Origin: Gemmatimonadota bacterium
GTDB taxonomy: Bacteria > Gemmatimonadota > Gemmatimonadetes > Gemmatimonadales > GWC2-71-9
Direction of reading: 5' to 3'
Length of the DNA stretch: 9,071 nucleotides
Assembly (NCBI GenBank): GCA_025361465.1
Contig: JANYAG010000358.1
Coordinates: 1 to 9,071 of the forward strand
The notes under the pieces are model-generated. The model was not told where the DNA came from and made no database searches. It saw nothing but the letters and a program-made list of their open reading frames with translations. Made by a program: the position numbers and the translations under genes. Shown in pieces: positions 3,426 through 9,071 of the stretch; within the stretch, counting starts at the first letter, position 1, and each line of letters begins with the position of its first letter.

Positions 3426-6227
3426 ATGTCCCGTTTCGCCGGTGCCTGCCAATTCGTTGCTGCCGCTACCGTCGCGCTTGCCGCCGCCGGGTGCGGTGGC
3501 TCCGGCTCGACCACCACGAATCCACCACCCACCAATACAACGCCGGCATCGGTGGTCGTGCAGGCGGGCGACGGCCAGCTGGCGGCGCCGGGCGCGGCGG
3601 TCGCGACCAGCCCGGCTGTCCTGGTGACGAACTCGGCAGGCCAGCCGCTCGCCGGCGTCACCGTCACTTTCTCCGTGGATTCCGGTGGTGGTTCCCTGAG
3701 CACCGCCTCGGCCACCACCGGGGCCAACGGCATCGCCACGGCCGGGACGTGGACCCTTGGAAGCAGCGAAGGGCGGAACACGCTTCGCGTGACGGTCGGC
3801 AGCCTGTCACCCATCAAGATCGCGGCCACCGCGGTGATTACCGCGACGAGCTATCCCCCGGTCACCCTCGGCACGGGTGGCGGGCCGATCACGGTGACGC
3901 AGCCGGGACCGTTGAACGGCTTCTCGATCACCGTTCCCGCCGGGGCGTTCAGCTCGGGGATCACGGCCACGGTGAGCTATGCGTCGAATGCGGCCCTTCC
4001 CCGTACAACGATCATTCCGGTGTCGCCGTTGATCACCATCAGCACCACAACCACCGACTTCTCGACCCTACCACTGACCATTCACATCCCCGCCACCATC
4101 CCGCCCGGCGATTTCCCGGTGATCGTGGTCTACGATCAGGCCACCGGGACACGTGAGGTACTGACGACGACGGCATGGGATGCCAACGGCGTCACGGCCA
4201 TCACGAATTCGTTGAGTGGCGCCCGCATCCTGGGTACCGGCTCGCTGCGGTCCAACAGTCTCTTCGCCTTTCTGCAGGGACCTGGTGCGGTGCTGGTGGC
4301 CGAAGCCCTCCCGCCCGATGTCCTGAACGCTGACTACGACTCGGGCTACCGGCCCGGGGTCGACGACTGGGAATTTTCGGCCACAATGACGGAGATCACC
4401 CGCACCACCGGTCAGCTCAACACCATCGGAGTTCCGGGGACGTCGCTCTGGTACTATGCCGCGCACCCCAGCCCGACCAGGCTCAACGGTCGATTCCTGA
4501 TGCAAAGCGGGGTCCCGTACAGCGATCGCCTCGGGATGCGCTGGACCGCCACCCTCGGGTATGAGTTCGACGTCAATGCGGTGAACTCGGTGATCAAGGT
4601 CCTCAGCAGTCGCGCAGCCAGTGTAGCCGCGTTTGATGCCAACCAGGCTCGAACGATCCGCACGAGGTTTGCCATCGCCGCGCAGGACGGCGGTCGAGCG
4701 CGACCGGTGCTGGTGGGCGGACTGTCGCAAGATGAGGTGCCGGTATTCCTGATCGTCTACCGGGTAACCGGCAACCAGTTCTACGTCGCCGATCCGTACT
4801 CACCAGGTGACCTCACCCGATTCCTTGAGTTCACACCGGGGAACCCGATGACCCCGTATGTGACCGGCCCGAACCGCGGGACGACTCTCTCAGAGCCGCT
4901 CGCCCTTGGGTTGAACTCGCTGATTCCCCTGGACCGGTTCGCCGCGACGTACGCGCAGGTGCTCGATGGGACCATCGGGCAGGACCGCTTTCCCTCGTAC
5001 GAGCTCCATGGATGGGTGGGGCGACTCTATGACACGTTGTTCATCGTCGACTCACTGCGCTGGTGGGTCGAATGCCCCCAATGCACCAACGCGTATGCGA
5101 CCACGCTCTCGCCGCCACCCGGCGGCAATCTGGCGGCACAAGCGGTTTACGACAACAACGCCTCGTCGGGAACTTTCTTCTTCACCAAGGGCGCCTTCGC
5201 CACGACGGCAACGGCTCCGGCGGCCGGGGCCGACCGCCCGCTGGCGAGCCTAATCGTATCAGCTGATGCGCCTCAAGCCAGCGACCACACGGGATTCTGG
5301 CTTGACTGGCACAAGTACGTCCTCCGCCGCCTGCAGACGTCGATCAGCCCCGCTTCACCGGCGCAGCTCCCGGGGACGCCACTCTCGTTGACCTTCCAGG
5401 TTGCCCAGAACCTGCTGCCGCCCAGCGTCAAATACATCTGGGACTTCGGCGACCAACAGCCGGCGGTGCCTGTTACCGTCACCGACAACCCGGTCGTACA
5501 ACACAGCTATGCGACGACGGGGACCTTTCCAGTCACCGCGAAGATCGTCGACGTGCGCAACAATCAAGTCATCGGAGTGGCGACGTCGACCGTCACAGTG
5601 CAGGCACCACCGATCTGGCGCTTCACGTCCATCGCCCTCACCAGCGAGACCGGGCCGGCACCGGGGGCAGCGACCAACCCCGTCTACAATTCCGTCAACG
5701 ACTCGCTGAACCTGGTCAAGACGAATATGGCCAAATTGATCGCCATCCCAAGCGACGGGCTGTTGCTCTACATCGGCCTGGACTACAAGACCATCCTGAA
5801 CCTGCCACCCGCAACGTTCGCCTTTGATGACGTTATCGACGTCCAGATCGCCACCGTCGCGGGAAGCGGCGCGAGCATCACCCGTCCGGTGTTGTCCGGC
5901 ATTGTCACCTACGAACTGGGCCACTGCGGTGCCGGTGGCGCCTGCACGACAGCCAGCACCACCTTCATCACGAGCACGGGGAGTCCACTGACGGGCAGCC
6001 TCACCGGAATGGGGCTCTGGAGCAATTGGCCGTTCTTCACCACGGTCGACCAGAATGGGCCGCTGTGGCTCCGCAAGTGGAGTTGGTGGGAGTTGAGTGC
6101 CACGAAGAACGGTACCACGCTGACCGGCACGATCCGCTATAACCAGCAGATGGCGAATGCCACATCCGATGCGTTCATCGGGACGCACGTGGTGACCTGG
6201 ACATTCACGGCGACGATGGTGCCGTAG
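3426..6227 (+). CDS. Large lipoprotein with Big_1-like, ZU5-like and PKD-like domains
   Basis: A 933-residue protein. The start ATG 3426 is preceded by GGAG (spacing 7) and opens a lipoprotein signal (MSRFAGACQFVAAATVALAA then AGC, Cys 23); an in-frame ATG at 3393 would bury it. A Thr/Pro linker (~24-40) leads to a Big_1 (invasin-type Ig-like) domain at ~41-137, with GQPLAGVTVTFSV...GANGIATAGTW. A ZU5-like beta domain follows at ~140-285 (FSITVPAGAFSSGITATVSY). The region ~300-600 is unassigned; residues 440-461 (VFLIVYRVTGNQFYVADPYSPG) resemble the part of papain/C39-like peptidases after the catalytic His, but no His is there. A CxxC lies at 550-553. A PKD-like domain at ~640-725 has WDFGD at 672-676 and HSYATTGTFPVTAKIVD. 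The beta-rich tail to 933 is unrecognised. Probable role: surface-anchored adhesion, binding or scaffolding. It converges with the kinase gene across 18 bp. Confidence 0.88.
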   Translation: MSRFAGACQFVAAATVALAAAGCGGSGSTTTNPPPTNTTPASVVVQAGDGQLAAPGAAVATSPAVLVTNSAGQPLAGVTVTFSVDSGGGSLSTASATTGANGIATAGTWTLGSSEGRNTLRVTVGSLSPIKIAATAVITATSYPPVTLGTGGGPITVTQPGPLNGFSITVPAGAFSSGITATVSYASNAALPRTTIIPVSPLITISTTTTDFSTLPLTIHIPATIPPGDFPVIVVYDQATGTREVLTTTAWDANGVTAITNSLSGARILGTGSLRSNSLFAFLQGPGAVLVAEALPPDVLNADYDSGYRPGVDDWEFSATMTEITRTTGQLNTIGVPGTSLWYYAAHPSPTRLNGRFLMQSGVPYSDRLGMRWTATLGYEFDVNAVNSVIKVLSSRAASVAAFDANQARTIRTRFAIAAQDGGRARPVLVGGLSQDEVPVFLIVYRVTGNQFYVADPYSPGDLTRFLEFTPGNPMTPYVTGPNRGTTLSEPLALGLNSLIPLDRFAATYAQVLDGTIGQDRFPSYELHGWVGRLYDTLFIVDSLRWWVECPQCTNAYATTLSPPPGGNLAAQAVYDNNASSGTFFFTKGAFATTATAPAAGADRPLASLIVSADAPQASDHTGFWLDWHKYVLRRLQTSISPASPAQLPGTPLSLTFQVAQNLLPPSVKYIWDFGDQQPAVPVTVTDNPVVQHSYATTGTFPVTAKIVDVRNNQVIGVATSTVTVQAPPIWRFTSIALTSETGPAPGAATNPVYNSVNDSLNLVKTNMAKLIAIPSDGLLLYIGLDYKTILNLPPATFAFDDVIDVQIATVAGSGASITRPVLSGIVTYELGHCGAGGACTTASTTFITSTGSPLTGSLTGMGLWSNWPFFTTVDQNGPLWLRKWSWWELSATKNGTTLTGTIRYNQQMANATSDAFIGTHVVTWTFTATMVP

Positions 6228-6245
6228 CACAACCAGCGCCGGCGA

Positions 6246-8777
6246 CTACTTCGCCGCCGGCAGCTTCGCCGACCACTCCGCCGCCCTCGCCGGCTTGTCC
6301 CAGGCGGTGTAGAGCGTGACCAGCCGGCGCACGTTGGTGAGCGTGCGCGGGTTGGTCGGGCCGACGGCCTTCGTCAGCACAGCGTTGGCATGCAGCAGCA
6401 GCTCTTCGGCCTTACTGAATTGCCTGATCGACTGATAGTGCTCTCCGAGGACGCCTTCCGAGTTGCCAGCGAGCCAGCTGTCGGCACCGACGTATTTGCG
6501 TCGCAGGGCGAGGCTTTCCTCCAGCGCGCTCCGGGCGCCGGTGGTGTCTCCCTGATGATCGAGTGAACGGCCAAGCGTCTGCAGTGCGTACGCAATCGAG
6601 GGATGACTCTCCGGCAACGTCTTGCCACGCAGTGCGAGAATCTCCCGGCTGTCGGTGGCGGCGTCGTCGTAGCGCTTCTGATCGAAGAGAAAACCGGAAT
6701 AGTTCATCAACGTGAAGGCGTAGTCAGGATGGTCCGGGCCAAGCAGCTGTTTCCGCAGCCCCAACGTCTCGCGGTATGCGCTGTCGGCGGCCAGCGGCTT
6801 TCCTTCCAGATCGAGGGCGGTGGCGAGTCCGTTCAACACGGCGGCCAGTTCGAGTGGCGGGCCGGCCGGATGATTGCGCCGGAGGATCCGCACCGACTCC
6901 CGATGCAATGGCTCCGCCTCGGCGAACTTGCCCTGCTCGCCCAGCGCAATGGCTACGTCGTTCATGCCGAACGCGGTCAGGTCGTTCTCGTTTCCGAATA
7001 TCTGGCGCCGCATCGCCAGCGCGTCGCGATGGTACCGCTCTGACTCCTTGATGTCGCCGCGGTAGTGCGCCAGCGAGCCGAGGTTCTCGGTCAGCGCCGC
7101 CATCAGCGAGTCAGGTTTCCCTCCCCGCGCATGCTGCACGTCGTAGGCGCGACGGAAAACCGTGTCAGCGTGATCGAGGTCTCCCTTCTGGAGATAGAGC
7201 TGGCCGAGCGTGCTGAGGGTCATCACAACCGACGTACTGGTCGGTCCGTCCAGTTGCTGGCGCAGGGCCAGCGCCATGCTGTCGTGCCGTTCCGCCTCGG
7301 CGTACTGGCCGAGGCTGCCATAACTCTGCCCGATCACCGTTTCCAGCGTGGCCCGGACGTCGGGCGGCGTGGTGCGATCGACGTCGAGGCGGCGCGCGGC
7401 GGCCGCGAGGAGCTCGGACGCCGGCACGTCGCGACCACCGGTGACCGGCTTGACCGAACTCAACAGTGCCCGCAGGAAGCCGTTGACCTGCTGCTCGGTG
7501 AGCCGTTCGGTGCGGGCGCGTCGGGATTGGATCGTAGTCGTGATGACGCCACCGACCAGGGCGAGCAGCACCAGGGCCGACGCCGTGACGGTGGCAGCGT
7601 GCCGTTGCGCGAACTTGCGCAAGCGGTAGCCGGCCCAGTCACGGTGCGCGCGGATCGGTTCGCCAGCCAGGTACCGTTGCAGGTCTTCACCCAGTGCTTC
7701 GACCGAGGCGTAGCGACGTTCCGGCTCACGGCGCAATGCCATGAGCAGGATGCTGTCGAGTTCGCTTCGCAGGCGCCGACGGAGGCGGGCGGCGGTGCGT
7801 TCGCCCCGATTTGCCGCCGCCTCGTCCGTCACGACAGCGCTGGGACGGGGAATCGGTTCGTCGAGGGTGGCACGTTCGACGTCGGCGGTCACGCGGCTCG
7901 CCACCAGATGGGGGCGGCGCCCGGTCACCAGTTCAAAGAGCACTACGCCGAGGGAGTAGACGTCAGTCGTGGTCCGGAGCGCGCCGCTGCGGATCTGCTC
8001 GGGTGACGCATACTCGGGAGTATAGGCGCGCGCACCGCCGCGCGTCAGGGGCATCACATCGTCGCCCGTTTCAGCGTCGAGCAGTTTCGCGATGCCGAAG
8101 TCGAGCAGCTTGACCGTGCCGTCGGCGGTCACCAGGATATTCCCCGGCTTGATGTCGCGATGGATGACCAGATTCTGGTGGGCGTGCTGGACCGCATGGC
8201 ACACCTGGCGGCAGAGTGCTATCCGATCGCGGATGCCGAGGGCGCGCGACGCACACCAGGTCGTGATCGGCTCACCGTCGACGTACTCCATGACGAGGTA
8301 GGGCCGGCCATCGGGGGTGATGCCACCGTCGTAGAGCGCGGCAATGTTGCGGTGCTGCAGGCTCGCCAGGATCTGCCGTTCGCGCAGGAAGCGTGCGACG
8401 GTGAGGTCGGAATCGAGACCGCGCTGGACCAGCTTGATGGCCACCCGCTGGTGGAACTGATCGTCAGCCCGGACCGCCTCGTAGACGGTTCCCATGCCGC
8501 CGACGCCGACCAGGCGCACGATGTCGTACGGCCCGAGCCGGGTCCCTTCGAGCGGACCAGGATCGGTGAACGCCAGATGGTCGCGGGCATTCACCGGTGG
8601 AAAGTAGATCGCATCGGTTCGATCCGCCGAGCTCAACAGTTGTGCGATGTCACGACGAAGTTCCGCGTCTCCACCAGCGAGTCGCTCGAGAACGGCCTGC
8701 CGATCGGACTCCGGCAGGTCAATCACTGCGTCGAACAGCTCCCGGACGCGGCGGAGGTGCTCCGGGGTCCGCTTCAC
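6246..8777 (-). CDS. PknB-type Ser/Thr protein kinase with transmembrane segment and TPR region
   Basis: An 843-residue protein. A short helical leader (1-80) precedes a Hanks-type kinase domain (~84-373) with GVGGMG at 91-96, catalytic Lys 115 (VAIK), HRDIKPGN from 206 (Asp 208), DFG at 226-228 and a TPEYASPEQ activation segment. One membrane helix spans ~395-415 (ASALVLLALVGGVITTTI). The rest (~430-840) holds about eight TPR units of the 42-residue kinesin-light-chain-like type (for example STLGQLYLQKGDLDHADTVF, NDVAIALGEQGKFAEAEPLH), predicted outside the cytoplasm as a sensing or scaffold region. GTG 8777 is chosen because it overlaps the sigma-factor stop as GTGA and has GAGG 4 bases upstream; an ATG at 8828 would lie inside the sigma gene. 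All catalytic residues are present. This architecture coupled to an ECF sigma factor is common in Gemmatimonadota and Acidobacteriota. Substrates are unknown; the sigma factor and nearby FHA protein are candidates. Confidence 0.95.
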   Translation of the reverse strand: MKRTPEHLRRVRELFDAVIDLPESDRQAVLERLAGGDAELRRDIAQLLSSADRTDAIYFPPVNARDHLAFTDPGPLEGTRLGPYDIVRLVGVGGMGTVYEAVRADDQFHQRVAIKLVQRGLDSDLTVARFLRERQILASLQHRNIAALYDGGITPDGRPYLVMEYVDGEPITTWCASRALGIRDRIALCRQVCHAVQHAHQNLVIHRDIKPGNILVTADGTVKLLDFGIAKLLDAETGDDVMPLTRGGARAYTPEYASPEQIRSGALRTTTDVYSLGVVLFELVTGRRPHLVASRVTADVERATLDEPIPRPSAVVTDEAAANRGERTAARLRRRLRSELDSILLMALRREPERRYASVEALGEDLQRYLAGEPIRAHRDWAGYRLRKFAQRHAATVTASALVLLALVGGVITTTIQSRRARTERLTEQQVNGFLRALLSSVKPVTGGRDVPASELLAAAARRLDVDRTTPPDVRATLETVIGQSYGSLGQYAEAERHDSMALALRQQLDGPTSTSVVMTLSTLGQLYLQKGDLDHADTVFRRAYDVQHARGGKPDSLMAALTENLGSLAHYRGDIKESERYHRDALAMRRQIFGNENDLTAFGMNDVAIALGEQGKFAEAEPLHRESVRILRRNHPAGPPLELAAVLNGLATALDLEGKPLAADSAYRETLGLRKQLLGPDHPDYAFTLMNYSGFLFDQKRYDDAATDSREILALRGKTLPESHPSIAYALQTLGRSLDHQGDTTGARSALEESLALRRKYVGADSWLAGNSEGVLGEHYQSIRQFSKAEELLLHANAVLTKAVGPTNPRTLTNVRRLVTLYTAWDKPARAAEWSAKLPAAK

Positions 8778-9071
8778 GCGTCCTCGTCGCGCAGTACCTG
8801 CGCCAGCCATGCCCTGGCGAACTGCCAATCGCGCTTGACCGTGGCTTCGGAGATGCCGAGTGCCGCGGCGACCTCCGGGACTTCCAGTCCCCCGAAGAAC
8901 CGCAGTTCAGCCACCTGCGCCCAGCGCGGCTCGGCGGCGGCGAGCTGCGTCAAGGCGTCGTCGAGCACAAGCAGCTCGATCAGCTCGTCATCGGCGCCGG
9001 CAATCGCCTCGTTCAGTGGCAGGTGGATGGCGCCGCCGCGCTTGGCGGTATTGCGCGCCCGGGCATGATCG
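8774..9071 (-). CDS. ECF RNA polymerase sigma factor, C-terminal part (runs off window)
   Basis: The reading frame enters from beyond 9071 and gives 98 codons ending LAQVLRDEDA at a TGA (8776-8774). Visible residues begin DHARARNTAKRGGAIHLPLN, the linker after region 2, followed by DELIELLVLDDALTQL and region 4 with its helix-turn-helix: QVAELRFFGGLEVPEVAAAL, then GISEATVKRDWQFARAWL. The KRGG..HLPL..A linker and VKRDW..ARAWL ending are typical of the Sig70_X6 (TIGR02999) ECF group found with TPR Ser/Thr kinases. It would direct RNA polymerase to a regulon of its own and may be controlled by the coupled kinase instead of an anti-sigma factor. It overlaps the kinase start by GTGA. The -10-binding region 2 and the true start lie outside the window. 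Confidence 0.92.
   Translation of the reverse strand, partial: DHARARNTAKRGGAIHLPLNEAIAGADDELIELLVLDDALTQLAAAEPRWAQVAELRFFGGLEVPEVAAALGISEATVKRDWQFARAWLAQVLRDEDA

Noticed and set aside
2786..4156. Open reading frame of 456 codons on the plus strand
   Set aside because: It is antisense to the FHA gene and out of frame with the large lipoprotein, and is Arg/His/Pro-rich without recognisable domains.
5355..6230. Open reading frame of 291 codons on the minus strand
   Set aside because: Antisense of the PKD-containing end of the large lipoprotein; low-complexity Arg/Gly composition.
6238..6261. GC-rich inverted repeat (GGCGA-ctact-TCGCC with flanking GCC/GGC) at the convergent gene junction, as a terminator
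   Set aside because: The stem is only 5 bp, has no T-tract on either strand and overlaps the kinase stop codon; too weak to call.
7065..9068. Long plus-strand frames (7065-8006 and 8160-9068)
   Set aside because: Both are mirrors of the Ser/Thr kinase and sigma-factor genes, whose catalytic and HTH motifs are unambiguous.

Overview
The window is GC-rich, tightly packed bacterial DNA. An ECF sigma factor translationally coupled to a TPR-bearing, membrane-anchored PknB-type Ser/Thr kinase, next to large Ig-like/PKD surface lipoproteins, is typical of Gemmatimonadota and also occurs in Acidobacteriota and some myxobacteria-like lineages. I infer Gemmatimonadota or a close ecological analogue; no 16S rRNA or other taxonomic marker is present.

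Layout. (1) Positions 1-1026 look like part of an integron gene-cassette array with no integrase in view. Two related attC-like sites (167-281 and 933-1026) enclose a MazE/MazF toxin-antitoxin operon on the minus strand. The mazF stop lies 6 bases before the attC R'' box, and the operon has its own promoter inside the cassette. The next cassette (1-166) starts with an AbrB-type antitoxin gene that runs off the window, preceded by a striking alternating TATCG/CGATA operator-like array. (2) Positions ~1075-2285 hold an IS91-like (HUH/Y2) insertion element. Its transposase keeps the zinc fingers, HUH and YYxxY motifs but appears to have lost three internal blocks in frame. (3) The right end of the element abuts a minus-strand lipoprotein-like gene cut off after about 176 codons (2286-2813), with a small FHA-domain protein gene upstream of it (2957-3301). 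(4) A divergent intergenic region (3302-3425) contains a nested inverted-repeat structure of about 70 bp just ahead of a 933-residue lipoprotein gene (3426-6227) with Big_1-like, ZU5-like and PKD-like domains. (5) Convergent to it, the minus-strand sigma factor/kinase operon (9071-6246) fills the rest.

How the parts may work together. The left third is accessory DNA in which self-expressed toxin-antitoxin cassettes would stabilise an array, and the insertion element appears to have broken or rearranged the junction between array and chromosome. The right two thirds look like core signalling and envelope genes. The ECF sigma factor and TPR kinase form one operon. The FHA protein can in principle read phosphothreonine marks made by such a kinase, and two lipoproteins lie nearby, but a functional link is only inferred from proximity. 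Most novel candidates: the cassette array with its operator array, the trimmed transposase, and the two-tier inverted repeat before the large lipoprotein.
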